The notes under the pieces are model-generated. The model was given only the letters and a program-made list of their open reading frames with translations. It did not search any database and had not been told where the DNA came from. A program made the position numbers and the translations under genes. Shown piece after piece: positions 45,108 through 54,674 of a stretch of 64,000 nucleotides of DNA; within the stretch, counting starts at the first letter, position 1; every line of letters begins with the position of its first letter. Origin of the DNA: Halorhabdus rudnickae (GTDB lineage Archaea; Halobacteriota; Halobacteria; Halobacteriales; Haloarculaceae); contig NZ_CAAHFB010000001.1 in assembly GCF_900880625.1 (NCBI RefSeq), positions 1,054,001-1,118,000 of the forward strand, read 5' to 3'.

Positions 45108-46385
45108 ATGACCGAAACGCCGGAGCACCTCATCTCGTTGCGACGAGACCTGCACCGCCATCCGGAGCCGGCCTGGCGGGAGTTCTATACGACCGCCCGG
45201 ATCCTCGAGGAACTCGACCGAATCGGCGTCGACGACGTCTTCGTCGGCCCAGACGCCCTCGCGAGCGATGCCCGGGCCGGCGTCCCCGACGCGGACGAAC
45301 TCGGCCGGTGGCGAGAGCGCGCCAGCGAGGCCGGTGTCGACGAGCAGACTCTCGACCGGCTCGAAGGGGGTCAGACAGGCGCAATTGCGGTCCTGCGGCG
45401 CGGAGAGGGACCAACCGTCGCCCTCCGGGTGGACATCGACGCCCTCCCACGGACCGAGTCTACCGACCCGGACCATCACCCAGTCGCCGAGGAGTTCCGT
45501 GCTGAGTACGACGACGCGATGCACGCCTGTGGCCACGACGGTCACGCGACCATCGGTGTCGGCGTCCTCGAAGCGATCGCTGACAGCGACTTCGAGGGGA
45601 CACTGAAAGTAATCTTTCAACCTGCCGAGGAGGTGATCGGCGGCGGGCGGGCGATCGCCGAAAGCGGGCACCTCGATGACGTCGACACCCTGATGGCGAT
45701 CCACCTCGGACTCGGGCATCCCACCGGGGAAGTCGTCGCCGGAGTCGAAGGAATCCTGGCTGTCTCGAACCTTCGGGCGGAATTCGAGGGCGAGTCCGCC
45801 CACGCTGGTGGGCACCCCGATCGCGGTCGAAACGCCGTCCAAGCGATGGCGACGGCCGTCCAGAACCTCTACGCAATCCCGCGCCACGGCGAGGGAATGA
45901 CGCGAGTCAACGCCGGGAATGTCGGTGGTGGTTCGGCCTCGAACGTCATCCCGGAATCAGCGTATATCGACGGTGAAGTCCGCGGGGAGACGACACGCCT
46001 GATGGAGTATATGCGTGACCGAGCCGAGACGGTCATCGAATCAGCCGCGGAGATGCACGACTGCGAGGTAGCCATCGAGAGGACGGGCCAAGCCCCCAGC
46101 GCAGACCCGGATCCATCACTCCGGGAACTGATCTACGAGGTCACCAGCGGGATCTCGGGCGTCGACTCCCGACTCCGGAGGGCAGAACTCGGGGGAAGCG
46201 AGGACGCGACGTATCTCATGCGTCGCGTCCAGCAGCGGGGCGGCGAGGCGACGTTCGTCGGCATCGGGACGGACCACCCGGGCGGCCATCACACCGCGAC
46301 GTTCGACATTGACGAGGCGTCGATCGGGATCGGCGTCGCGGCGCTGCGCGAGGCGATTCTGACGATCGCCGATCGGGACGAGTGA
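45108..46385 (+). CDS. M20-family amidohydrolase/peptidase
   Basis: 425 residues. The two-metal site residues are visible: VDIDALPRTES, MHACGHDGHATIG, and QPAEEVIGGG with the catalytic Glu pair. Later His ligands are in HAGGHPDRGRNAVQA and DHPGGHHTATFD. A dimerisation lid domain lies at about 215-330. Relatives hydrolyse N-acyl amino acids or indole-acetyl-amino-acid conjugates. An extra ~50-residue segment between the first helix and the first metal motif (GPDALASDARAGVPDADELG onward) is longer than in common members. Substrate unknown; single gene. Confidence 0.9.
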   Translation: MTETPEHLISLRRDLHRHPEPAWREFYTTARILEELDRIGVDDVFVGPDALASDARAGVPDADELGRWRERASEAGVDEQTLDRLEGGQTGAIAVLRRGEGPTVALRVDIDALPRTESTDPDHHPVAEEFRAEYDDAMHACGHDGHATIGVGVLEAIADSDFEGTLKVIFQPAEEVIGGGRAIAESGHLDDVDTLMAIHLGLGHPTGEVVAGVEGILAVSNLRAEFEGESAHAGGHPDRGRNAVQAMATAVQNLYAIPRHGEGMTRVNAGNVGGGSASNVIPESAYIDGEVRGETTRLMEYMRDRAETVIESAAEMHDCEVAIERTGQAPSADPDPSLRELIYEVTSGISGVDSRLRRAELGGSEDATYLMRRVQQRGGEATFVGIGTDHPGGHHTATFDIDEASIGIGVAALREAILTIADRDE

Positions 46386-46404
46386 CTCCCCAGACGACTC
46401 GAAG

Positions 46405-46875
46405 TCAGGCGTCCGGCCCGTCCCACTCGTAGAGCGTAACGGTCCGTCCCTGAGAGTTCTCCGTGACGATCGTTATCGATGCTCCGGTGAAGTCCACTGA
46501 TGTCCCGAAATCACTATTGTTTATTCTTATCGTCGTCGCTGCCGTCATCGTGTCGTCGGGCGAGAGGGAGGGGTCGAGGGCCGCGAGTTGATACTCGCCG
46601 TCGACACTCGACGGTGAGGCCCCCTCGATAACGACGAGCGTCTTTTCGACCGGGACTGCGTTGCCACCGTTGTGGCGGAGTTGCGTCTCGTTGCCACCAT
46701 CTTCGAGTGTGATCTGTAGATCGACCGCCGTAACGAGATCGCGATCGGGCATCTCCATCTCCATGACGAACGCGCCGACGGTCGCTGCCAGCAACACAGT
46801 GATCGCGATCATCAAGATCACACCGATGAGTGGTGCGACCGCCGAATTGTTCCGCTGAAACTGCTCTCTGTCCAT
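46405..46875 (-). CDS. Type IV pilin-like protein (archaeal Pilin_N domain)
   Basis: 156 residues from MDREQFQRNNSAVAPLIGV; the 20-codon upstream extension is Gly/Arg-rich and lacks family features. The N-terminus is the archaeal pilin signal: a short charged leader, then AVAPLIGVILMIAITVLLAA as the long hydrophobic core. The remainder is an Asn/Thr/Asp-rich extracellular domain including TQLRHNGGNAVPVEKTLVVI, common in these pilins. It may form adhesion pili or be a minor component. It is a single gene on the opposite strand to the amidohydrolase. Confidence 0.88.
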   Translation of the reverse strand: MDREQFQRNNSAVAPLIGVILMIAITVLLAATVGAFVMEMEMPDRDLVTAVDLQITLEDGGNETQLRHNGGNAVPVEKTLVVIEGASPSSVDGEYQLAALDPSLSPDDTMTAATTIRINNSDFGTSVDFTGASITIVTENSQGRTVTLYEWDGPDA

Positions 46876-47024
46876 TGTCTTTCCCCTGTGTATCGAGCCG
46901 CCGCGACGGGCACCACCGCGAGTGCCGAGCCCCACTCTACACTGTCTATGTGTAACTATACCGTGAGACGAGTTAACTATTGGGGCCGTGAGTGATGCAC
47001 ACAGGATGAGTCCCGATCGGGGCG

Positions 47025-48389
47025 TCAGTACTTCGGCTCGGCACCAGTCGTCTCGTAGACACGCTGTAAGATCTCGTCACGGCGGGCCTGCCAGTCTGCG
47101 AAGGCCCCCGGCGAGTCGGGATAGGCCTCGTAGTGATCCATGAGGTCGTCGGCGTGGTTTTTCGTCCGATAGAGATCCAGTATCGTTCCCCAGTGGCCGA
47201 CGCTTTTCAGTGCCATCTTTACCTTCAGGGGCCAGGAGAGGTCGGCCGAGCCCGAGTAAAGTGCCTCCGAGAGCTTGCTCACCGGGAGGCGCGCAAGCAA
47301 CCCCATCAGGTCGTCGATGTCGTAGGCCGTACTGAAGATGTTGTAGACGTCGAGGGCGGCGTACCGCGACCCGAAGTGGTCCATCACTCGTTCGTTGTAC
47401 CGCCAGAGTGCGTCCTCGGAGAGATCACCGTCCGCGATTGCCTCGACCGCCTGTTCGCCAGCGTACTTGCCTGCGTAGGCGGCCCCGGCGATTCCCCCGC
47501 CAGTAGTGGGATTGACGTGACCGGCGGCGTCGCCGACGGCCATCAATCCGGGGGCAACCGCCGAGTCGTACGGGCGGCGAGTCGGGAGTGCGGCACCGAG
47601 TTTGTCCTCGACGGTCGCACCCTGGAACTCCTCGCGATCCCGAATATCTCGTTTCAGGGCGTCGACTAACTCCATCGGTTCCTCGTTCATCTGAAAGCCC
47701 AGACCGACGTTTATCTCCGTCTCGGTGCGAGGGAAGTACCAGAGGTATCCCGCCGAGCGCTCGGTCGGTTTGAACACGAGTGCATCGTTCCACTCGACAG
47801 GTTCCTCAACCTCGACGATCTCCCGGTAAGCCGAACAGAACTGCGAGTAGGTGACGTTCGTGTCGAATGTCGCCGCCTCGAGGTCGGCCTCGTCCTGAAG
47901 GATCGATAGCGCGCCGGCGGCGTCGATGACGATCGATGCCTCGTAGGCCACCGGTTCCCCGTTCCGGATCGCTTCGAGGCCTTCGACCGTCCCGTTCTGG
48001 AGAACGTCCTGGACGACCGTATCGAAGTGGAACTCGACGCCTGCATCTGCTGCCCCGTCGATGAGTCGACGGCCGTACTCCCAGCGGTCGATGACCGCGA
48101 GTTCGCCGGGGATCGGGATGTTGACAACGGTGTCCTCCGCGGGAATCTCGAAGCGCCCGTGATCGACATCCGTGTTCGTGAAGGCGGGTTCAATCTGTGA
48201 TCGGGGGATCGCCTCCGGGAAGTGACCCGCTCCCTTCAGGGCGTCGCCACAGGCGATGTGTCCCGCTTCCTCCTCGGACTTGCGCTCGAGGATCGCCACG
48301 TCCAGACCCTCGTTGGCGATCGTCGCCGCTGCGTAACAACCGGCAGTTCCGGCTCCCGCGACGACGACGTCGTACGCTTCAGTGGTCAT
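47025..48389 (-). CDS. Geranylgeranyl-reductase-family flavoprotein
   Basis: 454 residues. The FAD-binding Rossmann motif is at the start: VVVAGAGTAGCYAAATIANE. The conserved family segment GHIACGDALKG and the second FAD motif GLMAVGDAAGHVNPTTGGGI are present. This family saturates geranylgeranyl chains of archaeal lipids or related isoprenoids; haloarchaea have several paralogues, so the substrate here is uncertain. It is a single gene, divergent from the lipoprotein gene to its right. Confidence 0.9.
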   Translation of the reverse strand: MTTEAYDVVVAGAGTAGCYAAATIANEGLDVAILERKSEEEAGHIACGDALKGAGHFPEAIPRSQIEPAFTNTDVDHGRFEIPAEDTVVNIPIPGELAVIDRWEYGRRLIDGAADAGVEFHFDTVVQDVLQNGTVEGLEAIRNGEPVAYEASIVIDAAGALSILQDEADLEAATFDTNVTYSQFCSAYREIVEVEEPVEWNDALVFKPTERSAGYLWYFPRTETEINVGLGFQMNEEPMELVDALKRDIRDREEFQGATVEDKLGAALPTRRPYDSAVAPGLMAVGDAAGHVNPTTGGGIAGAAYAGKYAGEQAVEAIADGDLSEDALWRYNERVMDHFGSRYAALDVYNIFSTAYDIDDLMGLLARLPVSKLSEALYSGSADLSWPLKVKMALKSVGHWGTILDLYRTKNHADDLMDHYEAYPDSPGAFADWQARRDEILQRVYETTGAEPKY

Positions 48390-48626
48390 GCAACCGGGTC
48401 AACGCCGAGGCAGGTTAATTCTTTGCGCTCCGGCGTCGAGCAGGGCCACCGATCGATTAGTCGGCTATCAATTTGTTCCGTCGGTGAACAGCGACAGGTG
48501 CCGCTGTGAGAAACGAAATCACTCGAACACGTAAACAGAGACGCACCACTGCCGTTCCCAGCCAGACGTATGGAAGCGGAACAACCATGGATTTTATTTA
48601 CTCCTATATCATCTTTTGATCGTAAC

Positions 48627-49970
48627 ATGAAGCGGTCACGAAGAGCCGTCATCCGTTCGGTGTCTGTGTTGCCACTCGCAGGGCTTGCCGGGTGTGGGGT
48701 CCTCAACAGCGAACAGACAGAGACAGACCAGCCCAGCCAGGAACAAACGCAAGCGTCAGCCGAAACCGAACCGGAGACCCAACAAGAAACAACGGAAGGC
48801 GAACCACAACTCCAGTACCCCGGGCTCGCGGACCGGACGGGGAACATCCTCAAAGAGATCGAGTGGTTCGGGACTACCTATTTCAACGCCATCTCCCAGT
48901 ACAAGAACCTCTCACAGCGCCTCTACGATACGACGGAGTATCTTCGACGTCGACCGGAACTGTCCGAGTCGGATCTGAAACGGTTGGAGTCGACCGCCGG
49001 GGAGTTCGTGACCCTACTCGAAGACAGGTTGGCGCCACACTTCGAGAACTCGGAGGACTTCACGGCGACAGCAGACATCGTCTTCAAGGTCAAAGACACC
49101 GTTTCGACGATCCGTCAATTCTCCGAACGGGGAGACACGGACCGCGTCAAGAGCGAACTCACGAGCTTGCGGGTCTATATCGACAACGTCAAACGCACCG
49201 AGGCGATCAACAAACGGTTCTCCGAACGGCCGATCCACGAGCCGTTGCTTGCGTACGCGACATCTTCGAAATACAGCAAATCTGATCCGTATACGTTCAT
49301 CATCGCCCATCCAGAGACCGAGTACGTTGCCCCAGTCCGATCACGCAAACGACACGATGCGACACTGGCCTATTTGCAGTTCAATACGCGCCTCGATCGC
49401 CGGAAGTACATCAGTGACTTGGAGAACATTTTCGGCGGCGTGTCCGTCGAAAAAGACCGGACAGGGCGGGGATTCCTCGCTGCCCACCCACGGAAGGCCG
49501 ATCAACCGACGCGGCTGATCGACATCCAGCGGTTCGCGAGCGCGGAGGCCGCCGAGCAAGCCAGAGGAACAATCCTCGACGGCCCGGTGTCGAGTGAGGG
49601 GATGGACGAACTCGGTGCCTACGAGTGGGAGCAAATCCACTACTTCCAAGAGCTCGAAGTCCTCGATCCCCACAGCGGCTACGTCGTGTTCCGTGAGGGC
49701 GATGGGATGACGTTCAACCACAATGGTGACGTCATCCGCGAAGACAGCGGCGAACTCGGTAAGCCTGTCGAGGAGTACAGCCGCGACCTCATCGGGGATA
49801 TCATCTACGCCTACACCAAGCGCGTCGGGCCATACCTGGTCACGATCGCTCCGTCGATGACCGCCTGGGAAGAGCGGGACCGACTCGACCGGAAGCCCCT
49901 GGAACCGTTAAAGAAGATCTGGTTCTGGGAATCGCTGTCCGAATCGGAATCGAAAACGGAATCAGGGTAG
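48627..49970 (+). CDS. Lipoprotein of unknown function
   Basis: 447 residues from MKRSRRAVIRSVSVLPLAG, with lipobox Cys23 (AGLAGC). Gln/Glu/Thr-rich linker residues follow to about 65. An upstream in-frame ATG would put 19 extra residues before the signal and is not used. The mature part has a helical region (about 75-200) and then a mixed region with paired segments (ATLAYLQFNTRLDRRKYISD; YVVFREGDGMTFNHNGD). No family is recognised. It should be anchored on the outer face of the membrane. Neighbours give no hint. Confidence 0.8.
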   Translation: MKRSRRAVIRSVSVLPLAGLAGCGVLNSEQTETDQPSQEQTQASAETEPETQQETTEGEPQLQYPGLADRTGNILKEIEWFGTTYFNAISQYKNLSQRLYDTTEYLRRRPELSESDLKRLESTAGEFVTLLEDRLAPHFENSEDFTATADIVFKVKDTVSTIRQFSERGDTDRVKSELTSLRVYIDNVKRTEAINKRFSERPIHEPLLAYATSSKYSKSDPYTFIIAHPETEYVAPVRSRKRHDATLAYLQFNTRLDRRKYISDLENIFGGVSVEKDRTGRGFLAAHPRKADQPTRLIDIQRFASAEAAEQARGTILDGPVSSEGMDELGAYEWEQIHYFQELEVLDPHSGYVVFREGDGMTFNHNGDVIREDSGELGKPVEEYSRDLIGDIIYAYTKRVGPYLVTIAPSMTAWEERDRLDRKPLEPLKKIWFWESLSESESKTESG

Positions 49971-50131
49971 CCAGAAGGAAGGCCTCTGCCCCACAGCTGT
50001 TCCTGCGGGATCGTTTGGAGGCGGCGTATCCGCGCTCACACCGAACAAGGGGAAGGGGGCGTAGCGAGTCTCCCTGATGAGAGCCTGACGACTGATAAAG
50101 AGTTTTGGTGGGGTCATCCATATCCCATCCC

Positions 50132-50470
50132 ATGAGCACGTACACCGTGGAGTTTGTGGGTACGGGCGAAACCGTGCAAGTCGAGGACACCGAGACCATT
50201 CTGAGCCGGTGTCTCGACGAAGGCATCGCCCAAGAGTACTCCTGTCGAGTCGGGATGTGTCTCGCCTGTAGCGCGGAGATCATCGAAGGCGAGGTGACTC
50301 AGCCGGCTGCGCGAGGCCTGACCGAGCAGGAAATGGAGAATTACGCGTTGACCTGTATGGCTCGCCCGCAGTCAGATCTCAAACTCGACCGCGGGAAGTA
50401 CCCGCCGAGCATCGAGAGCGAGATCGAAGCCGACGCGAGTACCGGCGACGGAGCCGCGGCCGACGACTGA
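50132..50470 (+). CDS. 2Fe-2S ferredoxin
   Basis: 112 residues from MSTYTVEFVG. It has the plant-type cluster ligands SCRVGMCLACS (C-x4-C-x2-C) and a distant Cys in YALTCMARPQ, then an acidic tail typical of haloarchaeal proteins. It lacks the long N-terminal extension of the main haloarchaeal ferredoxin, so it is a minor paralogue. Electron-carrier partner unknown; the convergent disulfide oxidoreductase is a neighbour but not in an operon. Confidence 0.93.
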   Translation: MSTYTVEFVGTGETVQVEDTETILSRCLDEGIAQEYSCRVGMCLACSAEIIEGEVTQPAARGLTEQEMENYALTCMARPQSDLKLDRGKYPPSIESEIEADASTGDGAAADD

Positions 50471-50505
50471 CGAGTCGTTCGTCGCTGCCAGCAAAAGCTG
50501 AGCCC

Positions 50506-51903
50506 TCACTCGAGTTCTGCTGCCGCGTCGCTGAGGAGGCCGTCGATGATCTCGGGTGTCGTCGGGTGGTATGCCCGGTCGGGAATCTCCCGGACGTCCA
50601 GTTCCATTTCGACAGCCAGTTGCATCGTCTTAGCCATCACGTCGGCGTGATAGTGCAACCCCTGATAGCCGAGCACGGTACCGTCCGTCCCGACAACGAG
50701 TCGCGCGAGGCCATCGCCGACGTTCTTGGTCTTGAAGACACCGTCGCTCGAGGCCGCCCGCGTGGCGGTGACGAACTCCAGGTCGGCGGCCTCGGCCGAC
50801 TCCACGGAGTGTCCGACGCGGGCAAAGGGCAGGACGCCGAGTCCTGAGAAGATGACGTGATGGTGGACGTTATCGTACTCCTCGAGGGGGTCGCCCCCGC
50901 GGTGACGACGGACGTTCTCGGCGGCGGTGAATCCCTCTTCTTTGGCAACGTGAAGGATCGGTTCCCTGCCGTTGACGTCGCCCACGACGAACACTCGGTC
51001 ATCACCGGCGGCCTGCATCGTGTCAGACACCCAGCCCTCGCCCGGCGACAGCGACGTGTTTCCGATCCCGAGTCGATCGAGCGCCGGTTCGCGGCCGGTG
51101 AACGCGAACAGTTCCTCGGCCTCGAGCGTGCGCGTCTCGCCACCGACATCGACTGTCATCCGGACGCCGTCGGCTGACTGCTCGACGTGCTTTCCTTCGG
51201 CGTCGATCAGGACATCGACATCGAAGTGTTCGCGGTAATAGGAGAGCAATTCCTCGCCGAACGGGGCGTCTGCTTCGTCGAGTACGTCGGGCAGTGCCTC
51301 GACGACGGTAAGATCCATATCGGCGGCTTCCGCCAGGTACGGGACGAGTTCCAGCCCGATGTACCCCAGCCCCAGCGCAATACCGGAGTCGCCGAAGTCG
51401 GTGCGATCGAGGACGTCCGCACTCGTCTGGACGGGGACGTCTTCGATTCCGGGGATCGGCGGGATCGCCACGTTTGACCCCGTCGCGATCACGACGTAGT
51501 CGGGTTCGAGCCGTCGGCCGTCGACTTCGAGCACTCGGTCGTCGACGAACCGTGCGGTGTCGTGGATGAATTCCACGTTTTCGCGGTCGGCCAGTTCGGC
51601 GATCGAATCACGTCGGTGTGCTGCCCAGTCCGAGGTGTGTCCGTTCTTGCGCTCGACGACGGCTTCGAGATCGACATCGTGTGCGTCCCCACGGAGTCGC
51701 GGGTCGTGTCTCGCGGCGAAGCGATGCTCGGCCGCCGAGAGAACCTCCTTCGATGGCATACAACCCCGAAGGATACAGAGGCCGCCGCCCGGATCGCCGT
51801 CGTCGATCAGCGTCAATTCGACGTCCGGATCGTCAGCCAGTTCGCCCGCCACAGCCGAGCCGGCGCTGCCATACGCGCCGACGATAGCTACGTGTGTGCT
51901 CAT
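50506..51903 (-). CDS. Dihydrolipoamide-dehydrogenase-like NAD(P)/FAD oxidoreductase
   Basis: 465 residues from MSTHVAIVGAYGSAG. The FAD motif is atypical at the start (GAYGSAGSA). The redox-active pair C-x4-C lies in GGGLCILRGCMPSK, and the NAD-binding motif in IALGLGYIGLELVP. FAD motif 2 is VFVVGDVNG. The C-terminal dimer domain has the catalytic His/Glu in AYHPTTPEI. It belongs to the Lpd/mercuric-reductase group; lack of neighbouring 2-oxoacid dehydrogenase genes leaves the substrate open. The longer upstream frame to 52110 is not conserved and is rejected. Confidence 0.9.
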   Translation of the reverse strand: MSTHVAIVGAYGSAGSAVAGELADDPDVELTLIDDGDPGGGLCILRGCMPSKEVLSAAEHRFAARHDPRLRGDAHDVDLEAVVERKNGHTSDWAAHRRDSIAELADRENVEFIHDTARFVDDRVLEVDGRRLEPDYVVIATGSNVAIPPIPGIEDVPVQTSADVLDRTDFGDSGIALGLGYIGLELVPYLAEAADMDLTVVEALPDVLDEADAPFGEELLSYYREHFDVDVLIDAEGKHVEQSADGVRMTVDVGGETRTLEAEELFAFTGREPALDRLGIGNTSLSPGEGWVSDTMQAAGDDRVFVVGDVNGREPILHVAKEEGFTAAENVRRHRGGDPLEEYDNVHHHVIFSGLGVLPFARVGHSVESAEAADLEFVTATRAASSDGVFKTKNVGDGLARLVVGTDGTVLGYQGLHYHADVMAKTMQLAVEMELDVREIPDRAYHPTTPEIIDGLLSDAAAELE

Positions 51904-52108
51904 ACGTGAGGACAGATCGGCGCGAAGAAAACCGTTTGGACCGGCAGTTCGGGCGAGACCCAAGCCAGGACGGTCGACGACGGCCGCATTGAACAAATAT
52001 CGAACGGAGCCGAAAGGGCAGGCCCTATATGCCCTGGGCACGTACGTTTCAGTGATCACTGGTGTCACTCGATCGTCGCGCGAGATGGCCCCGCCCCCTG
52101 TTCCAACC

Positions 52109-52687
52109 ATGACGAGCCGCGTATACAGACTCCACTCGACACTCGAACTGCCACTCGAAGACGTCCACGATCACTTTGAAGACCCCAATTTGCCCCCGGA
52201 GATCGAGGACGTCGAGATCACGCGACGGAACAACACGCTGATCCTGAGTGCCGTCGCCACGGACGGCTCGATTAGTAAGTACACGCCGACGGCCCAGCTA
52301 AAGGCCAGCGTGACCGAAAACCGCGTCTACGAAGAAGAGCCCGAACCGCCACACGCCGGAGGTGGCGGCCAGTGGGGCGCGCTGACAGAAGAGGAAGAAG
52401 AAGAAATCGAGTCCGAACTGGTCGAGTACGCCTGCTTCAAGGGCGACCGCGAAACGGTTCTTCAGAACACGACCCTGCAGTTCCCGATGTTCGAGGTCCT
52501 CTGTGACGTCGCCGAGATCGCCGAGAAGGGGACACTCACCGCGATCGTCTCGATCGATGAGGAACTGCAGGCCGTTCGGATCGTCGACGGCGAGCACACG
52601 CCGGCCTCGATCAACGTCACCGAGGACCCGGCCGAGGACCGCGGCGAGGACACTGTCGACTGGCGGGACAACGAGTTCATCCGCTGA
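52109..52687 (+). CDS. Conserved haloarchaeal protein, function unknown
   Basis: 192 residues starting MTSRVYRLHSTLELPLEDVH. A small alpha/beta region (EIEDVEITRRNNTLILSAVA) is followed by an acidic patch ALTEEEEEEIESELVEYACF and a terminal domain ending in DWRDNEFIR. The frame is open far upstream, but only from this ATG does it show haloarchaeal coding bias. It is probably the DUF7110 family, with low certainty. It precedes the PAPS-reductase-family gene by 71 bases on the same strand, so the two may share a role. Confidence 0.75.
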   Translation: MTSRVYRLHSTLELPLEDVHDHFEDPNLPPEIEDVEITRRNNTLILSAVATDGSISKYTPTAQLKASVTENRVYEEEPEPPHAGGGGQWGALTEEEEEEIESELVEYACFKGDRETVLQNTTLQFPMFEVLCDVAEIAEKGTLTAIVSIDEELQAVRIVDGEHTPASINVTEDPAEDRGEDTVDWRDNEFIR

Positions 52688-52758
52688 GTCGATCCCGACG
52701 TTTCTGTCCGGAGAGTCCGAAAGACTCAATTGCCTTCTAATTATATCTCATTACACTC

Positions 52759-53736
52759 ATGACGAGTGCAACGGAGTTCCCCGAGTACCTCGGCGTCGAG
52801 TATACCGACGGCGAGGGCGAGGAGCCGGAGGATTACCCGAGCATCGAACACAAGATCGAAAAGGCAATCGAGGTCACGAAAGCGGGCCTCGAACAGTACG
52901 ATAATCCCGTGGTCATGTGGACCGGCGGAAAGGACTCGACGCTCACCCTCTACTTCGTCAAAGAGGTCGCAGACCGCTTTGACCTGGAAGTCCCGCCGGT
53001 CGTGTTCATCGACCACTACCAGCACTTCGACGAACTGATTGACTTCGTCAAGCATTGGGCCGAGGAATGGGACCTCGAAGTTATCTGGGCCCGGAACACC
53101 GACGTCGGCGACTACGTCGACGAGAACGGGTTGGAACCCGGCGACGACATCCCAGTCGAGGCGCTCAGCGATCACAACCAGCACCACATCCGGAACATCC
53201 TCGAGTACGAGGAGGACACGTTCCCGTTCCTGCTGGACACCTACGTCGGCAATCACCTGCTGAAGACCGTCGCCCTGAACGACGCCATCGAGGAGTACAA
53301 CGTCGACGGCATTCTGTCGGGTGTGCGCTGGGACGAGCAGGAGGCCCGTGCCGCCGAGACGTTCTTCAGCCCGCGTCACGATCCCGACATCTACCCACCG
53401 CACGACCGGATCCAGCCGATCCTTCAGTTCGCCGAACCGGACGTCTGGGAGACCTTCTGGCACTTCGTGGTCCCGGACACGGTCGCGGAGTTCCCCGAGG
53501 AGGGCTACGTTCCGCAGGGCCAAGACGACCTGCCCGACGGCATCGAGAAGGAAGATGTCCCGGTCTCCCCGAAGTACTTCGCTGGCTTCCGGTCGCTCGG
53601 AAGTCAGATCAGCACCGACAAGTCCGCCGAAGAACCCGCCTGGCTACAGGACATGGCCAATACGACCGAACGCGCCGGCCGGGCCCAGGACAAAGAAGAC
53701 CTGATGGAACGGCTGCGCGATCTGGGCTACATGTAA
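52759..53736 (+). CDS. PAPS-reductase/ATP-pyrophosphatase family protein
   Basis: 325 residues. The N-type ATP PP-loop is in VVMWTGGKDSTLTLYFVKEV at about residues 50-70, followed by FIDHYQHFDELIDFV and GVRWDEQEARAAET, the PAPS-reductase/CysD arrangement. The C-terminus lacks the ECGLH cysteine motif of assimilatory PAPS reductase, so sulfonucleotide reduction by that mechanism is unlikely. An ATP-dependent adenylation or sulfur-transfer role is more plausible. The preceding unknown gene lies close on the same strand. Confidence 0.88.
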   Translation: MTSATEFPEYLGVEYTDGEGEEPEDYPSIEHKIEKAIEVTKAGLEQYDNPVVMWTGGKDSTLTLYFVKEVADRFDLEVPPVVFIDHYQHFDELIDFVKHWAEEWDLEVIWARNTDVGDYVDENGLEPGDDIPVEALSDHNQHHIRNILEYEEDTFPFLLDTYVGNHLLKTVALNDAIEEYNVDGILSGVRWDEQEARAAETFFSPRHDPDIYPPHDRIQPILQFAEPDVWETFWHFVVPDTVAEFPEEGYVPQGQDDLPDGIEKEDVPVSPKYFAGFRSLGSQISTDKSAEEPAWLQDMANTTERAGRAQDKEDLMERLRDLGYM

Positions 53737-53889
53737 GACGAATTGAGTGAACGTGGTGGTTGTGGACCCACCAGCCGCCGTGGATCGTTATCCTCGACCG
53801 TCACTTTCGTTTTTGTCGTGCCTGCGACTGTCGGCTGTCACCGACGCCCGCCGTGTACGGAACGGTATCGAACAGCCCTCGGCCACGGC

Positions 53890-54620
53890 GGTCGGTGCCG
53901 GACATGTGCCGCCGATCCCGGACACGAACACGCTGTAGGTCGCCACGGAATCCTCGGCGCGACCGTGATGTCCCACTCCGTGTATCTTGACCCGTATCAT
54001 GCAGGATCGGCGCGTCCGTCTCATCGCGGAATCGAGCGACACCGAGGCGGCCTACCGGAAACATTACCACTACGAAACGACCGATACCGTGCTCGCGTTG
54101 TTCGGCGTAATGTTCGTCAACGCCGCGATTCTCGCTGTCGTGGCCGGGGCACTCACCGGCACAGGCATCGAGACCCGCAACGAAGCGTACGCACCCTCGA
54201 CGGCGTCTTTGGCGGACACGCCAGTTTCGCCTTCGGCATCGCGATGATCGCCGCCGGGCTCTCGTCGTCGATCGTGGCGACGATGGCAGACCAGCCCGTC
54301 ATGGACGGCTTTCTAGACGTGAATATCAACGTCTGGATCCAGCGGTCGGTCACGCTCGTCCCAAGCCTCGCCGTGGTCTTCGCCGGATTCGAGCAAGGTT
54401 CCCTCGTCGTCAGCCAGGTCGCTCTCTCGTTCGAATTTCCCGTTGTCCTGATCCCCCGCGTCTACTTCACGCGCGAAGAAGGCCTCATGGGCGCGTGTGT
54501 CAACCACTCATGGGCGCGTGTGTCAACCGACGCTCCACGGCAAGCGTGATGAGCGTCATCGTCGGAACGATTTCCGTACTGAACGTCTAGCTCCTCTACA
54601 GTACGATATTCGACTAATCC
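53890..54620 (+). pseudogene. Decayed Nramp-type metal transporter gene
   Basis: Pieces of one Nramp/MntH-like membrane protein lie in order but in different frames: VPPIPDTNTL, then HGILGATVMSHSVYLDPYHA near 53945-54000, then TDTVLALFGVMFVNAAILAV near 54080-54150, then FGGHASFAFGIAMIAAGLSS through VATMADQPVMDGFL and SQVALSFEFPVVLIPRVYF near 54205-54470, and SVIVGTISVLNV near 54550. The first third of the protein is missing. A 23-base direct duplication (unit starting ATGGGCGCGTGTGTCAAC) lies at 54486-54531. The gene cannot give a full transporter. Confidence 0.8.
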
Positions 54621-54674
54621 GGGTGTGGGACTCGACTTGCTCCGGTCCTTGCGAGGGGGCAGTGAGGACGACGG

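Noticed and set aside
50506-52110. Longer 534-residue form of the disulfide oxidoreductase
   Set aside because: The FAD motif begins at residue 70 of that form; the extra N-terminus lies in the upstream region and has no conserved feature.
53743-54549. 268-residue frame as an intact transporter
   Set aside because: Only parts of it match Nramp; the missing helices are in other frames, so it is a pseudogene.
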